Of a stretch of 64,000 nt of DNA, positions 54,138 to 64,000 are shown piece after piece. The stretch's first letter is position 1. Each line of letters opens with the position of its first letter. Under the pieces are notes generated by a model, which was not told the DNA's origin, did no database searches, and was given only the letters and a program-made list of their open reading frames with translations. The stretch comes from Moraxellaceae bacterium. GTDB lineage: Bacteria > Pseudomonadota > Gammaproteobacteria > Pseudomonadales > Moraxellaceae. The translations under genes were made by a program, and so were the position numbers. The DNA lies in NCBI GenBank assembly GCA_030646295.1, contig JAUSND010000015.1, forward strand, positions 124,001 through 188,000, given 5' to 3'.

Positions 54138-55481
54138 GTGAGCAACCTGCCCTTTCAGGACACCATGTCGGAACAGTACGTGCACTGGTTCCGTAACTCT
54201 GCCCCCTATATCAACACCCACCGCGGCAAGACCTTTGTGCTGCTGTTCGGTGGCGAAGCCGTCAACCACGATAATTTCCACAACATCGTGCACGACATCG
54301 CGCTGCTGCATTCACTGGGCATCCGTCTGGTGCTGGTGCATGGTGCCCGCCCGCAGATTGACGAGAACCTGGCCGAATACGGCCTCACCACCGAATTCCA
54401 CAATGACCTGCGCGTGACCTCGCGCGAGTCGTTGCGCTGCGTGATGGATGCCGTCGGCTCCATCCGCCTCGAAATCGAGGCACTGCTGTCAATGGGGCTG
54501 GCCAACTCCCCCATGTTCGGCGCCAAGATCGATGCGGTCTCCGGCAACTTCATCACCGCCCGCCCCTATGGCGTGCGCGACGGCATCGACTACGGCCTGA
54601 CCGGCGAAGTGCGCTCGGTCGACATCGAGGCCATCAACAAGAACCTGGAGAATCACCACATCGTGATTCTCGGCCCGACCGGCTACTCCACCACCGGTGA
54701 AGTGTTCAACCTGCTGGCCGAAGACGTCGCCGTCAGCGCCGCGATTGCACTCAAGGCCGACAAACTGATCTGTCTGGGCGAGCGTGACGGCATCCAGGCC
54801 CAGGACGACCGCCTGCTGCGTGAAATGATCCCGAATGAAGTGGACCAGTACCTGCGCGGCAAGAAACTCGACAACGAACTGCTGCGCTACATGCATGCCG
54901 CCTCGGAAGCCTGCCGTGGCGGCGTCAACCGCGTGCACATCATTTCCTATGTGCGTGACGGCGCCCTGCTGCAGGAACTGTTCACCCGTGACGGTTCCGG
55001 CACACTGATCACGCACGACCCCTACGAAGAAATCCGCGAGGCGGAAATCGAGGACATCGGCGGCATGATCGAACTGCTGCGTCCGCTCGAAGAAGAAGGC
55101 ATCCTGGTGCGTCGCTCACGCGAACGCCTCGAAAACGAAATCAATCATTTTGTCGTGATCGAGCGTGACGGCATGGTGGTCGGTTGCGCCGCGCTGTACC
55201 CGTTGCCGGCTGATGAAAAAAATCCGGCCTCCGGTGAAATTGCCTGCGTGGCCGTGCACCCGAACTACCGCAAGGGTGATCGTGGCAGCGAACTGCTGGA
55301 GTTCCTGGAGAAGCGTGCTGCCGGCAAGGGCCTGCGCAAGCTGTTTGTACTGACCACGCGCACGGCGCTGTGGTTCATCGAGCACGGCTTTACCGCCGCC
55401 TCGGTGGACGACCTGCCGACCGAACGCAAGGAACTGTACAACTTCCAGCGCAACTCGCAGGTCTTCAGCAAGACCCTCTGA
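54138..55481 (+). CDS. argA: Amino-acid N-acetyltransferase (N-acetylglutamate synthase)
   Basis: [32 protein letters not shown]; kinase-like plus C-terminal GNAT domain; start GTG 54138 or ATG 54165. Confidence 0.96.
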   Translation: MSNLPFQDTMSEQYVHWFRNSAPYINTHRGKTFVLLFGGEAVNHDNFHNIVHDIALLHSLGIRLVLVHGARPQIDENLAEYGLTTEFHNDLRVTSRESLRCVMDAVGSIRLEIEALLSMGLANSPMFGAKIDAVSGNFITARPYGVRDGIDYGLTGEVRSVDIEAINKNLENHHIVILGPTGYSTTGEVFNLLAEDVAVSAAIALKADKLICLGERDGIQAQDDRLLREMIPNEVDQYLRGKKLDNELLRYMHAASEACRGGVNRVHIISYVRDGALLQELFTRDGSGTLITHDPYEEIREAEIEDIGGMIELLRPLEEEGILVRRSRERLENEINHFVVIERDGMVVGCAALYPLPADEKNPASGEIACVAVHPNYRKGDRGSELLEFLEKRAAGKGLRKLFVLTTRTALWFIEHGFTAASVDDLPTERKELYNFQRNSQVFSKTL

Positions 55482-55551
55482 TTGTTTTACCTGCGGCAGT
55501 GGCCTGCACTACTGCCGCAGCAAACCTGTTTTCTTTACGGAATTTTTTGAC

Positions 55552-57243
55552 ATGAGCAACAACGACGATCTCAGCAACCTCCGCAAATATTCTTCCGAAG
55601 TGGTCGACGGCATTGAAGCCGCGCCGGGTCGCGCCATGCTGCGTGCGGTCGGCTTTACCGATGCCGATTTCAAGAAGCCGCAGATCGGCATTGCCTCGAC
55701 CTGGGCCATGGTCACGCCCTGCAACATGCACATCAACAAGCTGGCAGAAGAAGCCGGCAAGGGCGCCGATGCTGCCGGCGGCAAGTCGGTCATCTTCAAC
55801 ACCATCACCATTTCCGACGGCATCGCCAACGGCACCGAAGGCATGAAGTATTCGCTGGTGTCGCGCGAAGTGATTGCCGACTCCATTGAAGTCGTGGCCG
55901 GTTGCGAAGGCTTTGACGGCATCGTCGCCGTCGGTGGCTGCGACAAGAACATGCCGGGCTGCATCATCGGCATGGCACGCCTGAATCGTCCGTCGATCTT
56001 TGTTTACGGCGGCACCATCAAGCCGGGCGCCGGTCACACCGACATCATTTCCGTGTTCGAGGCGGTGGGTCAGCACGCCAAGGGCGAACTCAACGAAATC
56101 CAGGTGAAGCAGATCGAGGAAGTGGCCATTCCCGGCGCCGGCTCCTGTGGTGGCATGTACACCGCCAACACCATGGCCTCGGCCATTGAAGCCCTGGGCA
56201 TGTCGCTGCCCGGCTCCTCTGCGCAGGATGCCATCAGCACCGACAAGACCTCCGACTGCTTCCGCGCTGGCCAGCAGGTAGTGGAACTGCTCAAGCAGGA
56301 CATCAAGCCGCGCGACATCATGACGAAGAAGGCCTTCGAGAATTCGATCCGCGTCGTGATCGCTCTCGCCGGCTCCACCAATGCCGTGCTGCACCTGCTC
56401 GCCATGGCCAATGCGGTTGATGTCGATCTCACCCTGGAGGATTTCGTGCGTCTGGGCGACATCACCCCGGTGGTGGCCGACCTGCGTCCGAGCGGCAAGT
56501 ACATGATGAGCGAACTCGTCGCCATCGGCGGCATCCAGCCCCTGATGAAGCGCATGCTGGATGCCGGCATGCTGCACGGTGACGTAATGACCGTTACCGG
56601 CAAGACCCTGGCGGAAAACCTGGCGAACGTGAAGGACTACCCGGACGGCCAGCAGGTCATCATGCCCTTCGACAAGCCGATCAAGAAGGACTCGCACCTG
56701 GTCGTGCTCAACGGCAACCTCTCGCCCACCGGCGCGGTAGCCAAGATCACCGGCAAGGAAGGCTTGCGCTTTGAAGGCACGGCGCGCGTCTACGAAAGCG
56801 AAGAACACGCCCTCACCGGCATTCTCAACGGCGAAGTGAAGGCCGGCGAAGTCATCGTGATCCGTTACGAAGGCCCCAAGGGCGGCCCCGGCATGCGTGA
56901 AATGCTGTCGCCCACCTCGGCCGTCATGGGCAAGGGCCTCGGCAAGGAAGTCGCACTCATCACCGATGGCCGCTTCTCCGGCGGCTCGCACGGTTTTGTG
57001 GTGGGTCACGTGACACCGGAAGCGTTTGACGGTGGTCCGATTGCGCTGCTGCAGAACGGCGACCGCATCATCATTGATGCCGAAACCCGTGAAATCAGTG
57101 TCGGAATCAGCGACGCAGAAATGGCGGCACGCAAGGCCAAATGGCAGCGCCCGGCACCGAAATACACCCGTGGCGTGCTGGCCAAATACGCCAAAACGGT
57201 CAGCAGTGCCTCGGAAGGGGCTGTCACGGACAAGTATCTGTGA
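55552..57243 (+). CDS. ilvD: Dihydroxy-acid dehydratase
   Basis: [56 protein letters not shown]. Confidence 0.98.
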   Translation: MSNNDDLSNLRKYSSEVVDGIEAAPGRAMLRAVGFTDADFKKPQIGIASTWAMVTPCNMHINKLAEEAGKGADAAGGKSVIFNTITISDGIANGTEGMKYSLVSREVIADSIEVVAGCEGFDGIVAVGGCDKNMPGCIIGMARLNRPSIFVYGGTIKPGAGHTDIISVFEAVGQHAKGELNEIQVKQIEEVAIPGAGSCGGMYTANTMASAIEALGMSLPGSSAQDAISTDKTSDCFRAGQQVVELLKQDIKPRDIMTKKAFENSIRVVIALAGSTNAVLHLLAMANAVDVDLTLEDFVRLGDITPVVADLRPSGKYMMSELVAIGGIQPLMKRMLDAGMLHGDVMTVTGKTLAENLANVKDYPDGQQVIMPFDKPIKKDSHLVVLNGNLSPTGAVAKITGKEGLRFEGTARVYESEEHALTGILNGEVKAGEVIVIRYEGPKGGPGMREMLSPTSAVMGKGLGKEVALITDGRFSGGSHGFVVGHVTPEAFDGGPIALLQNGDRIIIDAETREISVGISDAEMAARKAKWQRPAPKYTRGVLAKYAKTVSSASEGAVTDKYL

Positions 57244-57244
57244 G

Positions 57245-57281
57245 ATAAAAAACGGGAGCCTGAAGTGCTCCCGTTTTTTAT
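57245..57281 (+). terminator. Intrinsic terminator after ilvD
   Basis: ATAAAAAACGGGAGC-ctgaagt-GCTCCCGTTTTTTAT. Confidence 0.93.
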
Positions 57282-57359
57282 TACGATGCCTGTTGTTACT
57301 ACAAGCTGATCCTGCTCTTGCAAGCCGCCCTTGCAAGCGGCCCTTAAAAGGTCAACCCG

Positions 57360-58769
57360 ATGTCACCCGGCAAGTTTTTCCAGCCCCGACTGGCCGCACT
57401 GCTGACCAGTCCGCGCACCCGCCAAAGCCTGCGCAAACTGCAGGAAGCCAAGCGCAAACTGGGCGCGCAGCCGCATGTCGTGTCGGTATGGCTGCGCGTC
57501 GATGATCCCTACAGCTACCTGCTGGTGCAGGTACTGCCGCGTTTCCTTGCGCATTTTGATGTCACCGTACGCATCCACCTGATCAGCAGCCATGATCCCG
57601 CCACCACGCCGGCGCCCGGGCAACTGGCCGCTTATGCCCGCCAGGATGCGGCACGCCTCGCACGCCGGCAGGCACTCGACTTCCCCGAGTCATGCAACGC
57701 ACCCGATGCCGCAGACTGCGACCAGGCCACACGGCTGCTGATGGCCCACGTCCAGCAACCGCCTGCCACCTTCCTGCCCATGGCAAAGCAGGTACTCGGC
57801 GCACTCTGGCGGGGCTATCACAAGAAGCTCGCCACGCTGGTGTCGCGTTTCCCGCTCATGCCGGGCCCACAGGCCCTGCGGCAGCTGGCGGACAACCAGC
57901 TGGCGCTGCGCCAGCTGGGTCATTACCAGCCAGCCATGCTGCACTATGGTGGCGAGTGGTACTGGGGCATTGACCGCCTGCCTTACCTCGCTGCACGCCT
58001 GCAGCAACTGGGCACGGCACGGGTGGCGCATGACTTTGCGCTCAATGACACCCCGCTGCCGTTCGAGTCCGGCCATGCCGGCACCGACTTTCTGGTGAGT
58101 GATCCGGGCGATCTGGCCACCCTGCGCGCCCTGCATCTGCCGCTGGAGTTCTACTTTTCCTTTCGCAGTCCGTATTCCTACCTCGCGCTGACGCGCGTGA
58201 TTGACCTGGCAGAACACTACGGCCTGGACCTGCGCTTCCGTCCGGTATTGCCCATGGTGATGCGCGGCCTGCCGGTCCCGCGGGACAAGCGCATGTACAT
58301 CCTGCTGGATGCCGCCCGCGAGGCCGAGCGACTGGGTATCCCCTTCGGTCATGTCTGCGACCCGGTAGGCACCGGCGTCGAACGCTGCATGGCCCTGTTC
58401 CCGGCAGCGCAGGCGGCGGGCCATGCCGAAGACTACCTGCTCACCATTGCCCGCGGCATCTGGGCCGAAGGCGCCGACGTCAGCACGGACGCAGGCCTGC
58501 ACCGCCTTGTCACGGCCGCCGGACTGGACTGGGCAACCCTGAGCCCCGAACTGAAAAGCACCGCCTGGCAGGCCATGGCCACGACCAATCGCGAGGCACT
58601 AAACGCACTGGGCCTGTGGGGCGTACCGGTCCTGCACCTGAACACCCCGACCGGCCAGTGCACCGTCTGGGGCCAGGACCGACTTTGGGCACTGGAGGAC
58701 GCTCTGGCCGACGTACTGTCGTCGCCCGCCTCCACGGCACCCGCCGGTGGTGGTAACCTTTCTGCATAA
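57360..58769 (+). CDS. Tandem DsbA-like / 2-hydroxychromene-2-carboxylate isomerase-like protein
   Basis: Two thioredoxin-fold-like repeats: VSVWLRVDDPYSYLLVQVLPRF (N) and LEFYFSFRSPYSYLALTRVIDLAEHYGLDLRFRPVLP...ALGLWGVPVLHL (C). Confidence 0.82.
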   Translation: MSPGKFFQPRLAALLTSPRTRQSLRKLQEAKRKLGAQPHVVSVWLRVDDPYSYLLVQVLPRFLAHFDVTVRIHLISSHDPATTPAPGQLAAYARQDAARLARRQALDFPESCNAPDAADCDQATRLLMAHVQQPPATFLPMAKQVLGALWRGYHKKLATLVSRFPLMPGPQALRQLADNQLALRQLGHYQPAMLHYGGEWYWGIDRLPYLAARLQQLGTARVAHDFALNDTPLPFESGHAGTDFLVSDPGDLATLRALHLPLEFYFSFRSPYSYLALTRVIDLAEHYGLDLRFRPVLPMVMRGLPVPRDKRMYILLDAAREAERLGIPFGHVCDPVGTGVERCMALFPAAQAAGHAEDYLLTIARGIWAEGADVSTDAGLHRLVTAAGLDWATLSPELKSTAWQAMATTNREALNALGLWGVPVLHLNTPTGQCTVWGQDRLWALEDALADVLSSPASTAPAGGGNLSA

Positions 58770-58789
58770 GATCAGACCAAGGACGCGTC

Positions 58790-59620
58790 ATGCCTGTCAC
58801 TCGCCGCTGGCTATGTGCATGCATGCTGCTGGGTTCGCTGCTCGCCACTTTCCACGAGCCGGCTCAGGCGGCATCGGTGGTCTATACCGTGGCCGTTGTC
58901 CCCGCCCTGCCCGCCACCGAGACCAAGCGCCGCTGGCAGCCACTGCTGGACCAGCTGAGTCGTGACACCGGCTTCACCCTCCACTTCCGGTTCTATGAAG
59001 ACAACGAGCAGTTCGAGGAAGGATTGATGCAGGGCGAGCCCGACTTCGCCATGATCGGTCCTTACCAGTTGTGGAAGGTGCGCCCGCGCTACCTGCCCAT
59101 GCTGCGTGATGCAGCCCCCATGACCGGGCTGGTACTGGTTGGAAAAAACAGCCCGGTACAGTCCCTCAATGATCTTGGCGGACGTACGCTGGCGTTTCCC
59201 AGTGGCAGCGACATGACAACCACCATGGTGCTCACCCAGTCACTGAAAGACCCGAAGATACAACCCCTGCTGCGGCCACAGCGCACGCACGTCAACGGCG
59301 TGCGCGGCGTCATGCTGGGCAAGCTGGACGCCGTCATCAGCAACAGCTACAGCATGAAGCTCATCCCGCCCGGGCTGGAGCAGCAACTGCGCGTCATTTA
59401 CCGCACCATCCCCACACCAGGCCCCGCCTTTGCCAGCGCGCAGCATATTCCGGCAGAAGATGCGCTCAGGATGAAGGCCGCCCTGCTGCACCTGAAGACC
59501 ACGCACCCCGAGCTGCTCGACTCTGCATTGATGCCCAACATCACCGAGGCAGACCTGGAAAGGGACTACAGCATTTTCAGCACGCTGTACGGCAACGGGA
59601 CGCCCCATGCAACGCCGTGA
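58790..59620 (+). CDS. Phosphate/phosphonate (PhnD-like) periplasmic substrate-binding protein
   Basis: Signal peptide; VVPALPATETKRRWQPLLDQLSRDTGFTLHFRFYEDNEQFEEGLMQGEPDFAMIGPYQL; LNDLGGRTLAFP. Confidence 0.88.
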   Translation: MPVTRRWLCACMLLGSLLATFHEPAQAASVVYTVAVVPALPATETKRRWQPLLDQLSRDTGFTLHFRFYEDNEQFEEGLMQGEPDFAMIGPYQLWKVRPRYLPMLRDAAPMTGLVLVGKNSPVQSLNDLGGRTLAFPSGSDMTTTMVLTQSLKDPKIQPLLRPQRTHVNGVRGVMLGKLDAVISNSYSMKLIPPGLEQQLRVIYRTIPTPGPAFASAQHIPAEDALRMKAALLHLKTTHPELLDSALMPNITEADLERDYSIFSTLYGNGTPHATP

Positions 59621-62348
59621 CCTCACACGCCGGCTCTGGCAATACCTGTTACCGCGCGGATTCAACCAGCAGGTTGCCGCGCTGTCTGCGCTGTCACTGA
59701 TGGTGGCGCTCGCGGTGTTCGGTTATGTCATTTACCAGAAGCAGACAACGCTGCAGGAAGAGTCGGCACTGGCCAAGGCCAACATCATCATCCGTAATTT
59801 TGCCTCTGCGTCCTATCGCGACATCCTGCTGGCCAACTACGATGAAATCCGTGAACTGCTGCTGCACACGGCGGAATTTCCCGAGGTGCGCCGCATCCTG
59901 GTAACCGACAACCAGGGTCGCATCATCAGCGATGTCGTCCACAAGCCCGGCGGCGCCCCGCAGGAAGTCTTCGGGCCAAAGGAGATGCAGCCGCCGCACA
60001 ATGACGAGCCCGTCATGCACCGCACTGGCGACCAGTATGAATTATGGCAGGCGGTGGCCGACCAGGGCTGGGTCTACATGCAGTACGACTACTCGGCCCA
60101 GTCCGAGCGCTATCTCGCCGTGCTGCGTGCCGAAATCGGCACAGGCCTGTTACTGGCAATCTTTTCGGCACTCTACTTTCTTGGCCTGCTCCATCGCCCC
60201 ATTCATCAACTGCGGCGCCTGATTGCCTTTGCGCAGGACATGGATGTGTATCAGCAAAAGCGTGAAATCCACGTCAACTCATTTACGCGCGAAATCAATG
60301 AGCTGAACGAGGCACTCAACCAGTCTGCCGACCGCCTCTACGAACAAAGCCGCAAGATCCTGCAGTCCGAGGCGCAATATCGCCGCGTGGTCAACAGCGT
60401 ACGCGAAGTGATTTTCCAGACCGACATGCAAGGCCGCTGGACATTCCTTAACCCGGCATGGGAAGAAATAACCGGCTACTCCATCGCAGAATCACTGGGA
60501 CGTCCCAGCGTCGGCTTTGCCCATCCGGATGACCTTCAGGCAGCCATCAACGGCCTGCTGCCGGTATTGCAACTGGAAATTGAAAGCACCCGCATTGAAG
60601 TCCGGTTTGTGACACGACAGAAAAACATTCGCTGGGCCGAAATCTGGTCCACCATCCTGCGCGATGAAAAAGGCATGCCGATTGGCGCCTCCGGCACCAT
60701 TAACGACATTTCCGCCCGCAAGGAAGCCGAGCAGGCGCTTATTTCTGCGAAGGACACTGCCGAATCAGCCACCCAGGCCAAGAGCCAGTTCCTGGCCACC
60801 ATGAGCCATGAAATCCGCACGCCCATGAATGGTGTGCTGGGCATGGCGCAACTGCTGATGGAAACCGACATGGACAGCGAGCAGCGCGATTATGTGCGCA
60901 CGCTGTACCACTCCGGACAGGCATTGCTGACCATCATCAACGAGATTCTCGATTTTTCAAAAATCGAGGCCGGCAAACTCACCATCGAGTCAGTACCGTT
61001 TGACCTGGGCCAGGCCATTGATGATGTCAGCGACCTGTTGCTGCCGCAGATACATGAAAAAAACATCGAACTCATCCTGCGCTATGCACCGGACTGCCCG
61101 CGCCTGCTGCTGGGCGACGTTGGCCGCATCCGGCAGATCCTGCTCAACTTCCTTGGCAATGCCGTCAAGTTCACCAGCCACGGTCACGTCCTGATTGATA
61201 TCAGTGCAGAAAGCTGCAGCAGCGACGAGGCCCTTATCCGGCTTGCCGTGACAGATACCGGCATCGGCATCTCGAAGGAAAAACAGGTTCATCTTTTCGA
61301 GCAGTTCACCCAGGCCGATGCCTCCACCACGCGCCGTTTTGGTGGCACCGGCCTGGGCCTGGCCATCTGCAAGGCGCTGGCCGAACTGATGGGGGGTTAT
61401 GTCGGGCTGGACAGCAGCGAAAACCAGGGCAGTACCTTTTATGCCGTTCTGCCACTGGCACGGCAGGGCACGACTGATACGGCGTTGCTGTATGCCGGGC
61501 TGCAGGGACTGCATGTGCTGGTGGTGGACGATAACGAAACGGTGCGCACCACCCTGCAGGCAGGCCTGACCGCCTGCGGCCTGCTCGTGTCGACAGCTGC
61601 CAGCAGCAAGACCGCCCTCACCCGTCTGCGTGAACAGGCTGTCACCGGCACCCCCGTGCAACTGGTGCTGCTGGACTATCCCCTGCCCAATGATGACAGC
61701 CTCGTCCTCACCCGGACCCTGCGTGCCGATCCGGGCCTGCAGGACGTGCGCGTCATCCTGCTTGGCGCCGGTCCCATCCGTAATGAACGGGAGGCCCTGG
61801 CCACCACGGGCTGCAGCACCCTCATCAACAAACCCGTGCGCCTGCCCGTCCTGCTGGAAGAACTTTCGCGCCTGCAGCACCCGGCACAGCTGGTCGCCCC
61901 GCAAGCACCCGACAGCCTGCAGCCGGAAAAAACCGGCCTGCCCAACAACCTGCGCGTACTGTTGGCCGAGGACAATGTCGTCAACCAGAAAGTGGCTGCG
62001 CGCATGCTGGAAAAACTGGGCGTTCGTGTTGATGTGGCCAATAACGGGCTGGAGGCGGTGCGCATGTGCCTGCAGTTCCGCTACGACATGATCTTCATGG
62101 ACTGCCAGATGCCGGAAATGGACGGCTATGCCGCCACCCGTGAAATCCGGCGCCTGCAGGCTCTGACCGCCAGCCCGCTTGGCGTGCCGATCATTGCCCT
62201 CACGGCCAATACGCTCGAGGGTGATCGCGAGCGTTGCCTGGATGCCGGCATGAGTGATTTCCTGGGCAAGCCGATCCGGCAACAGGACTTGCTGAACCTG
62301 CTCTTGCGTCATGTACCGGCTCGTGCAGTGGAGACCAGCGCAGGCTAA
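59607..62348 (+). CDS. Hybrid sensor histidine kinase (periplasmic sensor, PAS, HisKA, HATPase_c, two REC)
   Basis: Two TMs flanking a periplasmic region; [49 protein letters not shown]1 [12 protein letters not shown]...[11 protein letters not shown]2 [13 protein letters not shown]...[20 protein letters not shown]. Confidence 0.95.
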   Translation: MQRRDLTRRLWQYLLPRGFNQQVAALSALSLMVALAVFGYVIYQKQTTLQEESALAKANIIIRNFASASYRDILLANYDEIRELLLHTAEFPEVRRILVTDNQGRIISDVVHKPGGAPQEVFGPKEMQPPHNDEPVMHRTGDQYELWQAVADQGWVYMQYDYSAQSERYLAVLRAEIGTGLLLAIFSALYFLGLLHRPIHQLRRLIAFAQDMDVYQQKREIHVNSFTREINELNEALNQSADRLYEQSRKILQSEAQYRRVVNSVREVIFQTDMQGRWTFLNPAWEEITGYSIAESLGRPSVGFAHPDDLQAAINGLLPVLQLEIESTRIEVRFVTRQKNIRWAEIWSTILRDEKGMPIGASGTINDISARKEAEQALISAKDTAESATQAKSQFLATMSHEIRTPMNGVLGMAQLLMETDMDSEQRDYVRTLYHSGQALLTIINEILDFSKIEAGKLTIESVPFDLGQAIDDVSDLLLPQIHEKNIELILRYAPDCPRLLLGDVGRIRQILLNFLGNAVKFTSHGHVLIDISAESCSSDEALIRLAVTDTGIGISKEKQVHLFEQFTQADASTTRRFGGTGLGLAICKALAELMGGYVGLDSSENQGSTFYAVLPLARQGTTDTALLYAGLQGLHVLVVDDNETVRTTLQAGLTACGLLVSTAASSKTALTRLREQAVTGTPVQLVLLDYPLPNDDSLVLTRTLRADPGLQDVRVILLGAGPIRNEREALATTGCSTLINKPVRLPVLLEELSRLQHPAQLVAPQAPDSLQPEKTGLPNNLRVLLAEDNVVNQKVAARMLEKLGVRVDVANNGLEAVRMCLQFRYDMIFMDCQMPEMDGYAATREIRRLQALTASPLGVPIIALTANTLEGDRERCLDAGMSDFLGKPIRQQDLLNLLLRHVPARAVETSAG

Positions 62349-62432
62349 GCTTGCCTGCATGAACTGCCGCTGCAAAAGAACAATAATCCGTGCACCTCGC
62401 CGATCTTGCGACGGATGCACAAGGGAGCAACC

Positions 62433-64000
62433 ATGCCACCGGCATTGATTCCACTGTCATCGCACTTGCGTCGTGCCAGCTACCGTGTCGTGCTGGTTGT
62501 CCTGATCATCGGCATCCTGCTGTCGCTCGCGCTGTCACTCTGGGTGGCACACCAGGTTGACGAGCAGGTAGAGGGCCGCTTCGAGCAACTGAGCACGCGC
62601 CAGGTCGAGCGCATTCGCGGCCGGCTCGAACTGTTCGTCTACGGACTCAAGGGCTCCCGCGGGATTTTTGCAGAAGACCCGGAAGCCATTACACCGGAGC
62701 GTTTCCTGTCCTATGCCCGCTCACGCAACCTGGGCCGTGAATTTCCCGGCGCCATCGGCTGGGGCTATATCGAGCGCATTCCCGCCACCGAAAACCTGCA
62801 GGCACATCTGGCAAAACATGACCTGGGCGGCTATTTCCGGCTGGACAAACGCAATGCGCCAGAGCCTGGCCAGGACGCCTGGGTAATACGTCTGGTCGAG
62901 CCGCTGTCCATGCACCGGCAAGCCCTCGGCCTCGACATTTCCAGTGAATCAACGCGACAGGCAACCGCGTTCAAGGCCATGCAAACCGGACTGGTGTCAC
63001 TCTCGCCCCCCCTCCAGCTGCTGCACGACTCACCACAGGACACCGGCTTCCTGCTGATGCTGCCGGTGCATTATCGCGGCCTTGCACATCCATCGAATGT
63101 CAGTGGCTGGGTGTTTGCCAATTTGCGCACCCATGATCTTTTCGATTTCCTGCGGAAAGACACCAGCCTCAACACCAACCTGTCCCTCTTCATCACCGAC
63201 ATTACGGACGGTGAGATTGAACTTTTTGCCAATTCCGACTCTCCTGACAAGGTAGAAAGTTCACGCAACAGGATCAGGCTGCACCACAACCCGCGCCTGA
63301 TGCGTGAAGAAAAAATAGAGTTTGGCGGTCGTATCTGGCGCATAAACATCAGCGGCAACCCCGGACTTTACAGCGGTGCTGATCGCTGGCTGCCACCGAT
63401 GACCCTGGCCATTGGCACCCTGCTCAGCCTGATGATCGCCGGCGTGCTCGGCTTCAGCAGCAGCCTGCGCCGGGAGGCAGAAGAAAAGGCACGCGTCATG
63501 ACCGGGTCATTGCGCGAGCGCGAAGCCCTGCTGGAATCGACACTGGCGTCACTGGACGACTGGGTATTTGTACTGGACCCGGATGGCCGCGTCATGGATT
63601 GCCACGAACCACACAACAACAACTCGTGGCAGCCGCGTCAGGAATTTATCGGCAAACTGCTCGCCGGCGCGTTACCGCCATCCGCACAGGGCGACCTCGA
63701 CAATGCGCTGAAGGAAATCCGCACCCACCTGCAGGCATCATTCGAATTCAGTCTGCACAGCACCAGTCGCTCCCGGTATTTCTTTGCGCGACTTTCGGCA
63801 CGCCGCAACAGCGATGGCGCCCTGGATGGCGCCACCCTCGTCGCCCGCGACATCACGCGCGAGCGCGAACAGGCACGCGAACTGCGCGAGTCCGAAGAAA
63901 AATTCAGGCTGCTGTTTGCAGAAGCACCACAAGCCATACTGCTCACGAAATCCGATCGTTATGTTGATGCCAATCCCGCCGCGCTCGACCTGTTCGGTGT
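62433..64000 (+). CDS. CHASE- and PAS-domain membrane sensor protein, 3' truncated by window edge
   Basis: ATG 62433 (GGGAG RBS) opens a frame with no stop to 64000 (absent from supplied ORF track); two TMs flank CHASE-like region (RIRGRLELFVYGLKGSRGIFAEDPEAITPERFLSYARSRNLGREFPGAIGWGYIERIP), then PAS repeats. Confidence 0.85.
   Translation, partial: MPPALIPLSSHLRRASYRVVLVVLIIGILLSLALSLWVAHQVDEQVEGRFEQLSTRQVERIRGRLELFVYGLKGSRGIFAEDPEAITPERFLSYARSRNLGREFPGAIGWGYIERIPATENLQAHLAKHDLGGYFRLDKRNAPEPGQDAWVIRLVEPLSMHRQALGLDISSESTRQATAFKAMQTGLVSLSPPLQLLHDSPQDTGFLLMLPVHYRGLAHPSNVSGWVFANLRTHDLFDFLRKDTSLNTNLSLFITDITDGEIELFANSDSPDKVESSRNRIRLHHNPRLMREEKIEFGGRIWRINISGNPGLYSGADRWLPPMTLAIGTLLSLMIAGVLGFSSSLRREAEEKARVMTGSLREREALLESTLASLDDWVFVLDPDGRVMDCHEPHNNNSWQPRQEFIGKLLAGALPPSAQGDLDNALKEIRTHLQASFEFSLHSTSRSRYFFARLSARRNSDGALDGATLVARDITREREQARELRESEEKFRLLFAEAPQAILLTKSDRYVDANPAALDLFG

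Noticed and set aside
55465-57336. 623 aa minus-strand ORF
   Set aside because: Fully antisense to ilvD; His/Gly/Asp-rich composition typical of the shadow frame of a GC-rich gene; no recognisable family
60990-62420. 476 aa minus-strand ORF
   Set aside because: Antisense to the hybrid kinase; repetitive Gln/Gly/His composition, no domain signature

Overview
64 kb of a GC-rich gammaproteobacterial chromosome (Pseudomonadales-like in gene content; taxonomy is inferred, not demonstrated). About 60 protein-coding genes are densely packed on both strands. I saw no convincing rRNA, tRNA, CRISPR array, IS element or prophage by eye. Housekeeping blocks: pgpA-(retropepsin)-ribA; dxs-ispA-xseB; secB-grxC-rhodanese; rsgA/orn; queG-nnrED-tsaE-ami-mutL-[hybrid kinase]-miaA-hfq-hflX-hflK-hflC-[lrgAB-like]-hisZ-purA; argE-argA; ilvD. 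Accessory blocks: an arsR-GAPDH-arsJ arsenate cassette with a perfect operator; a sulfate ABC transporter operon (sbp-cysT-cysW-cysA) that also carries a molbindin-like TOBE protein and a PhoB-like regulator with a destroyed receiver domain; a His-rich outer-membrane protein behind a near-consensus Zur box; a SutA-like acidic RNA polymerase-associated protein; a P-type ATPase/VIT pair; a PhoX-like phosphatase; a purA-linked MlaE/MCE module whose ATPase position holds a Walker-A-less ABC-like protein; an ODP-type MBL protein divergent from a fatty acid desaturase; and a PhnD-like binding protein / hybrid kinase / CHASE-PAS sensor cluster running off the right edge. The strongest candidates for something undescribed are the degenerate-ATPase MCE module, the sulfate operon with the degenerate regulator, and the binding-protein-coupled kinase cluster. 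All family calls are from reading the translations; no database search was run.
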